A stretch of DNA of 50,775 bases from an uncultured Lachnospiraceae bacterium (GCA_947175175.1 CAMWLV010000008.1:1-50775), one strand, 5' to 3'; shown: positions 8,123 through 17,899, numbered from the stretch's first letter. Program-made: numbers and translations. The notes: generated from the sequence alone by a model not told the origin.

Positions 8123-8743
8123 TTATATTGACAGCCCAAGTCCTGCCAGCATCTTCGAGTACGACTCGAGGTCCGGCATAAGAATAAAATAACCATTCAG
8201 ATCTACATCATCCGTAAATACGGTCTGTATCAGTAGGATCTGATCCCCTATAATTCCAAATTCTATAGCCGGTACGCTTAGTATCGCATTGAGCATATCA
8301 ATATTTAAGTCCGGAACAGACGGAATCATCTTGAGATTCGTCATCTGAGCCAATGAATTGAGATACGCACCTGTGATAATATTGCCAATCTCTTTCATCG
8401 CTGATATCTCGATCTCCGTGAATCCGCCTTCCGCTGGTGGCATCCCCATGAGCTTAGACACGAGCGATTTCGCCGCATTCTTTTCAAGTATAAACATAAT
8501 ACTGCCTGTGATATCTCCCTCAACAGCCAGATAGATGCCTGCAACAAGCTGCTCTTCTCCGCCCATAACCACGCCAACATCCTTGAAATCCAGAAGTCTG
8601 ACCTGTGGAACCTTCATATCCACCTTGGTCTGGAGCATCTGGGCAAGCGCTGTTGTCGCGTTGCCTGCCCCGATGTTTCCCAGCTCCTTTAATACATCAT
8701 AATATTCTGTCGTAACTCTCTCGAAACTCATATTTTCTGCCAT
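8123..8743 (-). CDS. cheC: CheY-P phosphatase CheC
   Basis: CheC dephosphorylates CheY-P and is stimulated by CheD. The 206 residues hold both phosphatase motifs: Glu20/Asn23 in KELGNIGAGNA and Glu118/Asn121 in KEIGNIITGAY. There is no FliN-type SpoA domain, which separates it from FliY. It lies between cheW and cheD. Because FliY in this window also carries CheC-like motifs, the organism has two CheY-P phosphatases, as B. subtilis does. Confidence 0.95.
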   Translation of the reverse strand: MAENMSFERVTTEYYDVLKELGNIGAGNATTALAQMLQTKVDMKVPQVRLLDFKDVGVVMGGEEQLVAGIYLAVEGDITGSIMFILEKNAAKSLVSKLMGMPPAEGGFTEIEISAMKEIGNIITGAYLNSLAQMTNLKMIPSVPDLNIDMLNAILSVPAIEFGIIGDQILLIQTVFTDDVDLNGYFILMPDLESYSKMLAGLGLSI

Positions 8744-8784
8744 GATAAAACCTAAGCCTTTCCTAATTCAAAAGTCACAAATTT

Positions 8785-9282
8785 TTACACATCAACTACT
8801 TCTGCCAGCACTGATGTGATGTCAAGCAGCGAGATCAGTTTTCCGTCAGCCTTACCTACACCTGAAAGAAATCTTTCCTTCTCATCCTTCTCATAGCCCA
8901 TTCTTTCAATGTGCTCCTCATCAAGTGTCACAACCTCTTTTACCTCATCTACCAACACACCAATTGACTCATGCTGTTCCAGTGTGAGGATGATGATACG
9001 GGTCTTCTTGGTAACTTCATCCTCTGGCAGTCCCATCTTCAGTCTGAGGCTGATTGTCGGAATAACAACACCACGGACATTGATCACACCTTTGATATAA
9101 TTAGGCACCTTTGGCACCCTCGTTATCTTTGACATTCTGATAATATTTGAAATATACTTTATGTCTATACCATACTGTTCACCGCCGAGCTGCGTCACGA
9201 TAAACTGTGTCGTTTCACGCTTCACAGGACGGTTAAGACTAAAATCCCGCTTTTGATCATCCATTACTTTTACTTCATCCAT
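8785..9282 (-). CDS. cheW: Chemotaxis coupling protein CheW
   Basis: CheW links methyl-accepting receptors to the kinase CheA. The 165-residue single-domain protein starts with a short polar tail and then has the CheW fold (about 25-160). Visible features are QFIVTQLGGEQYGIDI, ITRVPKVPNYIKGVINVRG and VVIPTISLRLKMG, including the conserved Arg in NVRG that contacts the kinase regulatory domain. It lies 32 bases downstream of cheA. Confidence 0.96.
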   Translation of the reverse strand: MDEVKVMDDQKRDFSLNRPVKRETTQFIVTQLGGEQYGIDIKYISNIIRMSKITRVPKVPNYIKGVINVRGVVIPTISLRLKMGLPEDEVTKKTRIIILTLEQHESIGVLVDEVKEVVTLDEEHIERMGYEKDEKERFLSGVGKADGKLISLLDITSVLAEVVDV

Positions 9283-9314
9283 GTTCTATGCCCTACCTTT
9301 CATTATCAATAGGA

Positions 9315-11492
9315 TTAAATCAACGCATTGGTATCAAGAATCAATGCCACTTCACCATTACCTAAGATGGTAGCGCCGCTGATCATCTTTGGTACTTTGA
9401 TATACTTGCCCATGGACTTAATAACTACTTCCTGCTGACCGATCAGCTCGTCCACTACCAAACCAGCCTGCTTGTCGCCCTTCTTAACAATAATGACAGT
9501 GAGATTCTTATTCTTATTGTCCTCATCCCCTCTTGAAGGAATCTCAAGAACCTTATCCATCCTGATAATAGGAATAACTGTCCCTCGAATATGGATTACT
9601 TCTTTCGCCTGCACAAGCTTGATGTCTTCCGGTAAAACATCCTCGATCGTCTGAATAGAGCCCAGCGCAATTGCATATTTCTCATCGCCGATGACTACCA
9701 TAAGTGCCTGTATGATTGCCAGTGTCAGAGGCAGCCTTATAATCCATGAAGAACCCTCTCCAAAACGATTCTTTACCTCAACCTCACCACTGAGTGACTC
9801 GATTTTTGATTTAACTACATCAAGTCCCACGCCTCGCCCTGATACATCAGATACCTTCTTTGCTGTGGAGAAACTCGGCAGGAACAGAAGGTCGATGATT
9901 TCTTTCTCTGTCATTGCCTCAGCCTGTTCCGGTGTCACTGTACCACGTTCAATTGCTTTATTTCTGACTGCGTCCACATTGATTCCGCCGCCATCGTCAC
10001 GCACTTCGATCACGACGTTATTGCCATCCTGATAAGCATCCAGGAAGATGGAACCAACCTCTGGTTTACCGTTTGCAACACGCACATCATTGGGCTCCAG
10101 ACCATGGTCTGCGGAGTTTCTGAGCATATGCATCAGAGGATCGCCAATCTCGTCAACAACGGTACGGTCAAGCTCTGTATCTTCACCTGACATGTACAGT
10201 TCCATTTTCTTCCCAAGCTTCTTGGACAAATCCCTGATCATACGCGGGAACTTTGCAACAACACTCTCGATTGGCACCATTCGAACTTTCATGACAGACT
10301 CATGAAGGTTTGTGGTGACACTCTCGAGATACTCAATCTGTTCATTGACAGATCCGTTGTCCCCTTTATTATCCTCAGCTGCTGCCGTCGCTGAAATCAA
10401 GGAATTCTTAGCGATGATAAGCTCGCTGACTAAGTTCATCAGATTATCAAGCTTCTCAATGTCCACTCTGACTGTTCTGTTTACAACAGGTTTCGCCGCA
10501 GGCTTTGTTGACGAAGCTGACGCTGCGGCCGCCGCAGGTTTTGCTGCCGGTGCCGGCGCTGGTGTTGCTGCAGGAGCTGCCGCCTTTGGTGCCGGCGCTG
10601 TCACAGCAGGTTTTGCCTCCTCTGCGGGCTTAGTCTCTGCCGGTTTCTCTGGTTCAGCTGGCTTCGCCGGCGCTGCAGCCGTATACTCTGCACAAAACGC
10701 CTCCTCAATCTCGGATACGCTCTTAACAGCCTCCTTAATCTCATCTGCTGTATTTCCTGATATAAAAATCAAACTAAATGTAAGTTCGAACTTCTCATCC
10801 TCAATATCCTGTGCTGTTGGTGCTGATACAATGATCTCACCCAGTTTTTCCAATGCCTTAAACACCAGAAATGCCCTTGCAGCCTTTAACACACATGCCT
10901 CTTCAACATAGACAGTCAAACCATATACTTTCAATCCTTCACTGTGCGCCTTATCAATGAGCATCCTCTCAGTATCATTGATCTTGATCTCCTGCCATTT
11001 CTCTCCCTTGACATTTCCATCATTGGACGCAGGTGCCTCTGCCGGAGCAGACGATGCTGCCGCTCCCGAATCAGCTGCCGGCGCACCGCCGCCTGCCACA
11101 ACTTCTCCATTATTTTTCAGGATACTGTTTAATGCATCGATCAGATCCTGATTATCATTTGTTCCTTCCTCCGTTGTCTGCTGAATATTGTTGACATACT
11201 CCTCCAGCGCGTCCAGACTCTTGAACAGAATATCAATCATTCCCGGCTGTACCTTAAAAGTACCATTGCGAACTTCCGAAAAAACGTTCTCCATATCATG
11301 GGTGAGCGTCTGCATGCGCTTATATCCCATTGTACCGGCCATACCTTTTAAGGAATGAGCAGCCCTGAAAATCTCATTGATCGTGTCCATGTTTTCAGGA
11401 TTCTGCTCCAGCTCCATAATCTGATCACTCAGATTTTGTAAATGCTCCTTCGACTCATCAAGGAAAATATCAAGATATTGACTTGTATCCAT
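9315..11492 (-). CDS. cheA: Chemotaxis histidine kinase CheA
   Basis: CheA autophosphorylates in response to receptors and passes phosphate to CheY and CheB. The 725-residue product has, in order: an HPt domain with phospho-accepting His46 (AAHSLKGMAG), a P2-type response-regulator docking domain (about 160-270), a Pro/Ala/Lys-rich linker (about 275-340), the dimerisation domain, the ATPase domain (N box LMHMLRNSADHGLE, G boxes DDGGGIN and GRGVGLDV), and a C-terminal CheW-like domain. ATG 11492 was preferred because GGGGG lies 9 bases upstream. It starts just after the cheB stop. The PA linker is long and low in complexity. Confidence 0.97.
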   Translation of the reverse strand: MDTSQYLDIFLDESKEHLQNLSDQIMELEQNPENMDTINEIFRAAHSLKGMAGTMGYKRMQTLTHDMENVFSEVRNGTFKVQPGMIDILFKSLDALEEYVNNIQQTTEEGTNDNQDLIDALNSILKNNGEVVAGGGAPAADSGAAASSAPAEAPASNDGNVKGEKWQEIKINDTERMLIDKAHSEGLKVYGLTVYVEEACVLKAARAFLVFKALEKLGEIIVSAPTAQDIEDEKFELTFSLIFISGNTADEIKEAVKSVSEIEEAFCAEYTAAAPAKPAEPEKPAETKPAEEAKPAVTAPAPKAAAPAATPAPAPAAKPAAAAASASSTKPAAKPVVNRTVRVDIEKLDNLMNLVSELIIAKNSLISATAAAEDNKGDNGSVNEQIEYLESVTTNLHESVMKVRMVPIESVVAKFPRMIRDLSKKLGKKMELYMSGEDTELDRTVVDEIGDPLMHMLRNSADHGLEPNDVRVANGKPEVGSIFLDAYQDGNNVVIEVRDDGGGINVDAVRNKAIERGTVTPEQAEAMTEKEIIDLLFLPSFSTAKKVSDVSGRGVGLDVVKSKIESLSGEVEVKNRFGEGSSWIIRLPLTLAIIQALMVVIGDEKYAIALGSIQTIEDVLPEDIKLVQAKEVIHIRGTVIPIIRMDKVLEIPSRGDEDNKNKNLTVIIVKKGDKQAGLVVDELIGQQEVVIKSMGKYIKVPKMISGATILGNGEVALILDTNALI

Positions 11493-11493
11493 T

Positions 11494-12603
11494 CTATCTG
11501 ACCCCCACATTCATTATAATTTCCTGGGCCACGTTATCAAGTGAGACCACTTGGTTTACCAGTCCTGTAGCAGCGATTGCCTTGGGCATTCCATACACCG
11601 TTGATGATGCCTCATCCTGTGCGATAACGTGTATCTTTTTTGAAGTTTCCAAATTCACGATTCCCTTGGTGCCATCCGCTCCCATACCGGTCAGTACAAC
11701 ACAGACAATCTGCGCAAAATTACTTGATTTCAAGGACTCATACATATAATTTGCACACGGTTTTACGCCCTCTCTTGGAGGTTCGTCTGTATATGTAATC
11801 GTCGCCCTTCCGCCTTTAGTCGCCACATTCATATGCTTGCCCCCCATGGAAATATATACCACACCGTTCTCAAGCACATCTCCCTCTGCTGCTTCTTTGA
11901 CCTTGATCTTACTCATGGAATCAAGTCTTTCCGCGAGGGACTGTGTAAACCCTTTTGGCATATGCTGGACAATCAAAACAGGTGCCGCAAGCTCTGCCGG
12001 AAGTCTTGGCACAACGCTCTGAAGTGCCTTGGGTCCTCCTGTTGAGCAGGCAAGCGCGACAAGCTTTTGTCCACTCACCACCGGCTTACTCTTCCTGACA
12101 ATGTTTACAAGCTTTTGTGTATTCTCCTCCTGCTTCTCCCTCGTCAACACAGGGGAAGCAGAAATATTGGTCTGACGGCTTGAAACCACCGCCTGAAGTG
12201 TGTCTAAGAATTTATCCTTGAATCCACTGCTTTTCAGATATACAATGTTTACCGGCTTTTCGATAAAATCGATCGCGCCAAGGTCAAGTGCTTCCATTGT
12301 GACTGCCGCGCCATCCTTGGTATCCGTACTCGCCATCATAATACGCGCCCGGATCTTATCCTTCTGCAGGGCACGCAGAAACTGGATTCCATTCATCTTA
12401 GGCATATTGACATCAAGAACGACACCATCATACTGATTTTTTTTCAGAAGTTCATATGCTGCCTGACCATCAAAAGCCTGTTCCACTACCTGGAACCGTT
12501 CATCTGAATTGATTATATCACACATAACCCTTCTCATAAGTGCAGAATCATCAACCAAAAGAATTTTTTTCTTGTTTTTTGGAGCATTTGTGTTAATTGT
12601 CAT
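11494..12603 (-). CDS. cheB: Chemotaxis protein-glutamate methylesterase CheB
   Basis: CheB removes methyl groups from chemoreceptors and is activated by CheA phosphorylation. Residues about 12-130 form a receiver domain with the DD acidic pair and phospho-acceptor Asp64 (VVLDVNMPKMNG). Residues about 175-369 form the esterase, with the catalytic Ser in LACSTGGPKA, His in VQHMPKGFT and Asp in VLTGMGADG. The ATG at 12603 was chosen over an in-frame TTG three codons upstream, which is too close to the ribosome site. The partner methyltransferase CheR is not in the window. Confidence 0.96.
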   Translation of the reverse strand: MTINTNAPKNKKKILLVDDSALMRRVMCDIINSDERFQVVEQAFDGQAAYELLKKNQYDGVVLDVNMPKMNGIQFLRALQKDKIRARIMMASTDTKDGAAVTMEALDLGAIDFIEKPVNIVYLKSSGFKDKFLDTLQAVVSSRQTNISASPVLTREKQEENTQKLVNIVRKSKPVVSGQKLVALACSTGGPKALQSVVPRLPAELAAPVLIVQHMPKGFTQSLAERLDSMSKIKVKEAAEGDVLENGVVYISMGGKHMNVATKGGRATITYTDEPPREGVKPCANYMYESLKSSNFAQIVCVVLTGMGADGTKGIVNLETSKKIHVIAQDEASSTVYGMPKAIAATGLVNQVVSLDNVAQEIIMNVGVR

Positions 12604-12608
12604 ACTAT

Positions 12609-13334
12609 TCAACGACCCTTCCCATTTTTTCTAATTTTTCTTTCCTCATCAAAAATGTACTTAATAATCTCTTCTCTCGTCGTGGTATCTATATACTCAA
12701 ATTTTACACGATTCTCATACTCATTTGTCCTATTCTCAATCTCACCTGAATAGATTACCTTTGCCGCCAGCAAAAATGATCTTTCGCGCTCCATGATCGG
12801 CAGATCAAAACACATCATTATAATACTGTCCTCGTTAAACTTCTGCCTTGACACAAAGCGTGTTCCGCCACCGCTGATATCCACGATCACGCCCCTCACC
12901 ATATCCTTCTCCGATACCAGATATGTAAGACCTTTTGCAAAGGCATCCGACTCCTGTCTTGTCATTTCCCTTGCTGTCATATCGACGACACAGTTGAATC
13001 TATAATATTCCCTCCGCTGAAACTTGTGAAGATTGCTGATCATCTCTACAACCAGGATATAAATGCCATTTATCTTCTGTCTGTCAACAATCCTGACATT
13101 TGCACGATACATTCCGCCATGGGAAGAAAAGCATACATCATACTCCCCGTCAATCGGAAGCAGCACCAGCTTTGTCTGCTCCATTGGCATCACCAGTTCC
13201 AGCCGTCCGTCATCCAGGATATCATATACCGAAGTCCTGTACGTCTTTACTCCTTCCGTACCATCAGGGAGTACCACGCTGACTGTCGATTTCAGCTCCA
13301 GCTTATCACCTGGTGATATAAATTTCTCTATCAT
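12609..13334 (-). CDS. PilZ-domain flagellar brake protein, YcgR/YpfA-like
   Basis: This is a two-domain c-di-GMP receptor. Residues about 1-100 match the YcgR N-terminal beta-barrel, and residues about 106-225 form the PilZ domain. The ligand-binding signatures are complete: R108xxxR112 in QRREYYRFN and DxSxxG at 152-157 in VDISGGG. Relatives bind the motor stator or switch when c-di-GMP rises and slow swimming. It is inserted between flhG and cheB, an arrangement not found in B. subtilis, where the homologue is outside the operon. The stop lies just ahead of cheB, suggesting translational coupling. Confidence 0.88.
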   Translation of the reverse strand: MIEKFISPGDKLELKSTVSVVLPDGTEGVKTYRTSVYDILDDGRLELVMPMEQTKLVLLPIDGEYDVCFSSHGGMYRANVRIVDRQKINGIYILVVEMISNLHKFQRREYYRFNCVVDMTAREMTRQESDAFAKGLTYLVSEKDMVRGVIVDISGGGTRFVSRQKFNEDSIIMMCFDLPIMERERSFLLAAKVIYSGEIENRTNEYENRVKFEYIDTTTREEIIKYIFDEERKIRKNGKGR

Positions 13335-13353
13335 AGACTCCTCCTGATTCTAT

Positions 13354-14241
13354 TTACCCCATTTTTTTATTTCCCGCCACGATATGTGAGAAAAATGCAG
13401 CCATTCCCCGCTTGATCAGCGATTTGTCATATTCTTTGTCCATCAGGACATACGCCATACGCTCATACGCAATGGAAGACTTTGCATTCGGGCTCTGCAT
13501 ACTCACAGGAGTCTGCTGCATCACTGCATCCTCAAGGTGATAGTCTTGCGGTATGGAACCCAGATATGACACCGGCAGCTTCAGATAGCGGCTTACCACT
13601 GTCTCAAGCTTATTGTACATGGTCTCACCCTCTGCCACGCCAGATACTTTGTTGGCAATCACCATAATCTTCGAGTATTCCCTCGAGAAACGCGGATGGC
13701 GGTTTAACGCTTTCAGTAGTGAATAGGAATCTGTGATCGATGTGGGTTCTGGTGTCGCCACAACCAGTATCTCACCGCTCGCGACTAGAAAATCCAACAC
13801 CGCGTCGGAAATCCCTGCACCAGTATCTATAATAATAATATCGGCAATTGCGTCGAGTTTTGCAAGGTTTTGTATGATATAATTTAAGTAGTCCCTGCTT
13901 AAATTTGACAATCCTGCAATTCCGGAGCCTCCTGATATAAAACCTATGTCCATAGGTCCCCATGTTATGATATCTGTGATATCTTTTCCCTGATAAATCA
14001 GATCACACAGGTTATGTTTCGGAACCGTTCCAAACATAATCTCTATGTTTGCAAGTCCAAAGTCTGCATCCAGTATAATTACCCGCTTTCCCAATTTTTT
14101 AAACTGACATGCAAGGTTTATGGATGTGTTGGACTTTCCTACTCCACCTTTTCCACTTGTCACCGTTATAACTCTGGAGAGTGGTCTTGGCGCTGGATTC
14201 ATTTTAATCACATTTCTTAATTGTTCAGCCTGATCCACCAT
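13354..14241 (-). CDS. flhG: MinD/ParA-type flagellar number regulator FlhG (YlxH)
   Basis: FlhG is a membrane-associating ATPase that, with FlhF, sets the number and position of flagella. The 295-residue protein has the deviant Walker A SGKGGVGKSNTSINLA (residues 29-44), a switch region with DADFGLANIEIMFG and IIIDTGAGIS, and a final segment ending in a basic/hydrophobic stretch that may target the membrane. The N-terminal extension before the P-loop, which activates FlhF in relatives, is present (about 20 residues). It starts 14 bases after flhF. Confidence 0.94.
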   Translation of the reverse strand: MVDQAEQLRNVIKMNPAPRPLSRVITVTSGKGGVGKSNTSINLACQFKKLGKRVIILDADFGLANIEIMFGTVPKHNLCDLIYQGKDITDIITWGPMDIGFISGGSGIAGLSNLSRDYLNYIIQNLAKLDAIADIIIIDTGAGISDAVLDFLVASGEILVVATPEPTSITDSYSLLKALNRHPRFSREYSKIMVIANKVSGVAEGETMYNKLETVVSRYLKLPVSYLGSIPQDYHLEDAVMQQTPVSMQSPNAKSSIAYERMAYVLMDKEYDKSLIKRGMAAFFSHIVAGNKKMG

Positions 14242-14255
14242 ATATTACCCTCCTA

Positions 14256-15662
14256 TCAGCGCCTTCCTCCAAGCAACTGCTTCACAGTTGACTGTGGATT
14301 GAAATACTCAATATCATCTGGTACATTCTGGCCACATGTCACATATGAAAGCGTCGCACCTGTATATAATTTAAGATTATAAATATCTCCTAGTGTAGTC
14401 GTCTCATCGAGCTTTGTGAAGATCAGCTTATAATCCGTGATTTCTTTGTAAATATCGGCAGTCCTCATCAAATCCCTGTATTTTGTCGAGGCAGACAGCA
14501 CAAGAAATACTTCTTTGGAAGCATTTGCATCAACCGAGTGAATCAGATCACCCATACTCTCGCACTGCGCTTCGTTGTTTGGCGAATGTCCTGTTGTATC
14601 CACCAATATATAATCATATTCCTTAAAATCCTCCACAGCATCCGTAATTTCCTTCGCTGTATACACAACCCTGAACGGCACTTCCAGAATATTCGCATAC
14701 GTCCTCAGCTGCTCTGCCGCTGCAATCCTGTAGGTATCAGCTGTAAGCAGTGCCACCTTTTTCTTGTGCTCTACCCGGAAAGAGGAGGCGATCTTTGCGA
14801 TCGTTGTCGTCTTTCCCACACCAGTTGGACCTACAAAAAATACAACCTTTGGAGTTTTTTCATCCTCCTCCATAACATATGGTTTTCCAAGCTTTAAAAT
14901 CATTCTCTGGTAGATCTCTGAGAGCATGAAATCCATTGTAACATCTGCCTTGCAGTTTCTGTCAATCTCATCAATAATCTCTTTTGCATACTTCTCATTG
15001 ATCTCATTGTCGGTCATTTTATTGTACAGGAGTTTTAAGAAGTTTACGCGCTCTGTGTTTTCTTCCTTCTTCTCACCCTCTACGCTTTTTGTCTCGTCTG
15101 CCTGAGGCTTGTTTTCCTGCTGGGAAAGCTGCTTCTCAATTAAATTCTGGAGATTGTCAAGTTTCTCTTCCAGACCATTTCCCTTGAGATTTTCCTTGGT
15201 TGGCTCATTTGTCTTTGTCTCACCCTTCCCCCAGTCTCTCTCTCCTTCCGTTTTTGCAGAATCCTGTTTCTGTGCAGGAAATGCGGCAAGTGCATCCGCA
15301 ACTGCCTGTCCCACCGCCAAGGCATCACCAGATGCCTTGGAATCCCCTGCTGCAGTCTCCTTCTTTTCCGGCTGTTTCATCGGAATAATTTTCCCAGGAA
15401 TATTATTTCCCGATGCCGCACTTTGACTTAAACTGACTGCCACACCATCCTTCTGGACTTCACTCGCAGAAGAAACGCTATATTTTTCATTTTCCTCTTC
15501 CTTGGCAACCGTCACTTCAAATCGTGTACCTCTAAAAAGGCTCATGATGCCTTTTGCCTTGATCGCCTTGACATTCATCTCGACGATTCCTTCTCCGAGT
15601 TCCTTTCTTGCGTTCTCGAGTGCCTCTTCCTTCGTTTTTCCCTGAAATTTCTTTATTATCAT
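14256..15662 (-). CDS. flhF: SRP-family GTPase FlhF
   Basis: FlhF is an SRP/FtsY-like GTPase that places flagella and recruits early basal-body parts. The 468 residues comprise a conserved N-terminal B domain (about 1-50), a long polar low-complexity linker (about 55-205), the N domain (about 206-265) and the G domain. GTP-binding motifs are GPTGVGKT (278-285), DTYRIAAAEQLRTYA, DTTGHSPNN and TKLDE. The start overlaps the end of flhA by 4 bases, showing translational coupling. flhG follows, the standard regulatory pair. Confidence 0.95.
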   Translation of the reverse strand: MIIKKFQGKTKEEALENARKELGEGIVEMNVKAIKAKGIMSLFRGTRFEVTVAKEEENEKYSVSSASEVQKDGVAVSLSQSAASGNNIPGKIIPMKQPEKKETAAGDSKASGDALAVGQAVADALAAFPAQKQDSAKTEGERDWGKGETKTNEPTKENLKGNGLEEKLDNLQNLIEKQLSQQENKPQADETKSVEGEKKEENTERVNFLKLLYNKMTDNEINEKYAKEIIDEIDRNCKADVTMDFMLSEIYQRMILKLGKPYVMEEDEKTPKVVFFVGPTGVGKTTTIAKIASSFRVEHKKKVALLTADTYRIAAAEQLRTYANILEVPFRVVYTAKEITDAVEDFKEYDYILVDTTGHSPNNEAQCESMGDLIHSVDANASKEVFLVLSASTKYRDLMRTADIYKEITDYKLIFTKLDETTTLGDIYNLKLYTGATLSYVTCGQNVPDDIEYFNPQSTVKQLLGGRR

Positions 15663-17698
15663 GCTGTCACCATTCCTACTGATTGTAATTCAACATTTGA
15701 ATCGATTTCATTATAAGATACTACTACCAAATCCTTATAATAATCCTCTGTCAGTCTCTTAAAGTACATTCTGACAATCGGCGAGGTTATTACGATCGGA
15801 TTCTTGCCAAGCTTCTCCAGCTTTCCTACTTCTGATTCCACAGAAGCCATAATTGTCTTTGTTTTCTCTGGATCCAGTGTCAGATACGCTCCCTGTTCTG
15901 TCTGTTTCACACTTCCCATGATTTCTTGTTCCAATCCCGGATCCAGTGTGACCACGCTAGTTGTCTCGTTAATCGGGAAATACTTATTGGAGATGGCACG
16001 CTTTAAACTCTGCCTTACATACTCCGTCAAAATATCTGTATCCCTTGTGGACGCTGCGTGATCAGCAAGCGTCTCAAAGATCGTGACAAGGTCTCTCACT
16101 GAGATACCTTCCTTCAAGAGATTCTGCAATACCTTCTGGATATCGCCAAGTCCCAAAAGCTTTGGCACAAGTTCTTCCACCAGAGAAGGATTTGTCTCCT
16201 TGACATTGTTGACAAGGTTCTGTACATCCTGTCTCGTGAGCAGATCTGCAAGATATTGTCTGATGATCTCTGTCAGATGGGTTGCGATGATCGATGGCGG
16301 ATCTACTACAGTATAGCCTACACTCTCCGCGCGCTCCCTCTGATTCTCTGTGATCCATATTGCCGGCAGATGGAACGAAGGCTCAAAAGTAGGGATACCT
16401 GAAATCTCTTCCTCCACAAATCCCGGATTCATCGCCATATAGTGATCAAATAAGATTTCACCCTCACTTACCTGAATCCCTTTTATCTTAATTATGTACT
16501 GATTCGGATTCAGCTGAATATTGTCACGCAGACGGATGATCGGCACTACTGTACCAAGCTCCAATGCAATCTGCCTTCGGATCATAACAACTCGGTCTAA
16601 CAGGTCTCCTCCTTGATTGACATCGGCAAGCGGTATAATACCATAGCCAAACTCCAGCTCGATCGGATCCACCTGCAGCAGCGAATTGACATTTTCCGGC
16701 CTGCGGATCTCATCTGCTGTATCCTCCTCCGTATCTGTCTCTGCCTCAATGCTCGCCGTCTCAATTGTGGATGCGATCATACGTCCGCACACAATAAAGA
16801 TAATGCCTAATATAACGAAAATCAACGGATTCAGCGGTGTTACCAATCCCAAAAATGCAAGCACTGCACCTACCATGTACAATACCTTTGGTATTCCAAA
16901 AAGCTGGTTGACAAGCACAGTACCAAAGTCTGCTTCCTTGGAGCCTTTCGTGACAAGAATACCTGTTGACAACGAAATAAGAAGTGAAGGAATCTGGCTT
17001 ACCAGACCATCACCTATTGTAAGGATCGTATATTTATCTGCCGCTGCACCAATATCCATGCCCTGACGCAAAACACCCATGATGATGCCGCCGATAATAT
17101 TGACAAAGGTAATGATCAGACCCGCAGTCGCATCTCCCTTTACATACTTAACAGCACCATCCATGGAACCAAAGAAGCTCGCTTCCTGCTGAAGCTTCTC
17201 CCTCTGAACCTTTGCTTCCGCATCTGTAATGGCACCTGTATTTAAGTCCGCATCGATTGCCATCTGTTTACCTGGCATCGCATCCAGCGTAAATCTCGCT
17301 GTAACCTCGGCAACTCGTTCAGAACCTTTGTTGATAACGACAAACTGCACGATAATCAGGATAATGAATACCACAATACCGATGACGAGATCGCCGCCTC
17401 CCACGAAATTACCGAAAGTCGCCACGACGTTTCCCGGATTACCTGTCGACAAGATCAAACGGGTCGATGATACGTTCAGAGCGATTCTAAAGATCGTTGT
17501 GAACAGCAATATGGTTGGATAAAATGACAGATCCAAAACCTCTTTTGCAAACATTGTCGTGAACAGGATCGTGAAAGCAAGCGAAATATTGATCGCAAGC
17601 AGTACATCCAGCATCGTACTACTGATCGGTACAATCAACATGATGATAGCGCCAAGTAAATAAAGAGCTACGCCTATGTCCGCTTTTCTCATCTTCAT
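15659..17698 (-). CDS. flhA: Flagellar type III export protein FlhA
   Basis: FlhA is the major export-gate protein and forms a nonameric ring in the type III flagellar secretion system. The 679 residues include an N-terminal block of about eight transmembrane helices (about 10-310) and a large cytoplasmic docking domain (about 330-679). Family signatures include GNFVGGGDLVIG, TARFTLDAMPGKQMAIDADL and the cytosolic NPNQYIIKIKG. Start ATG 17698 has a GGGGGAG site 8 bases upstream. Unlike in B. subtilis, flhB does not run straight into flhA: a terminator, a promoter and a hairpin lie between them. Confidence 0.97.
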   Translation of the reverse strand: MKMRKADIGVALYLLGAIIMLIVPISSTMLDVLLAINISLAFTILFTTMFAKEVLDLSFYPTILLFTTIFRIALNVSSTRLILSTGNPGNVVATFGNFVGGGDLVIGIVVFIILIIVQFVVINKGSERVAEVTARFTLDAMPGKQMAIDADLNTGAITDAEAKVQREKLQQEASFFGSMDGAVKYVKGDATAGLIITFVNIIGGIIMGVLRQGMDIGAAADKYTILTIGDGLVSQIPSLLISLSTGILVTKGSKEADFGTVLVNQLFGIPKVLYMVGAVLAFLGLVTPLNPLIFVILGIIFIVCGRMIASTIETASIEAETDTEEDTADEIRRPENVNSLLQVDPIELEFGYGIIPLADVNQGGDLLDRVVMIRRQIALELGTVVPIIRLRDNIQLNPNQYIIKIKGIQVSEGEILFDHYMAMNPGFVEEEISGIPTFEPSFHLPAIWITENQRERAESVGYTVVDPPSIIATHLTEIIRQYLADLLTRQDVQNLVNNVKETNPSLVEELVPKLLGLGDIQKVLQNLLKEGISVRDLVTIFETLADHAASTRDTDILTEYVRQSLKRAISNKYFPINETTSVVTLDPGLEQEIMGSVKQTEQGAYLTLDPEKTKTIMASVESEVGKLEKLGKNPIVITSPIVRMYFKRLTEDYYKDLVVVSYNEIDSNVELQSVGMVTA

Positions 17699-17751
17699 GT
17701 CTCTGACTCCCCCTTAACTCCTTAATAAATAATCCCCTATTGCTTTTCTTA

Positions 17752-17804
17752 GGAATCTTAAAGAAATAGCATGATATCTTATCACGTTATTTCTCCAAGA
17801 TTCC
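17752..17804 (-). repeat. Long hairpin in flhA leader, copy 2 of a related pair
   Basis: The arms, about 25 bases each, run inward from GGAATCTT/AAGATTCC. Four positions deviate from perfect pairing, three of which are G:U wobbles in the minus-strand RNA. The inner core GAAATAACGTGAT resembles GAAATAACATGAT in the hairpin at 4201-4260. No T-run follows, so it is unlikely to be a simple terminator; it lies about 55 bases upstream of the flhA start. Confidence 0.65.
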
Positions 17805-17820
17805 TTTTTCATATTATCGC

Positions 17821-17849
17821 ACAATTTACATAATTTGTATATAATAATT
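17821..17849 (-). promoter_or_regulatory. Candidate sigma-A promoter for flhA
   Basis: On the minus strand TATACA and GATAAT are separated by 17 bases in a very AT-rich region immediately downstream of the flhB terminator. Both boxes are imperfect (four and five of six). A transcript would begin just before the leader hairpin. Confidence 0.4.
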
Positions 17850-17899
17850 TGTAAGTTTTTTGATTTTTTTAATTTTTTATAATACTTACACAAATTAAA

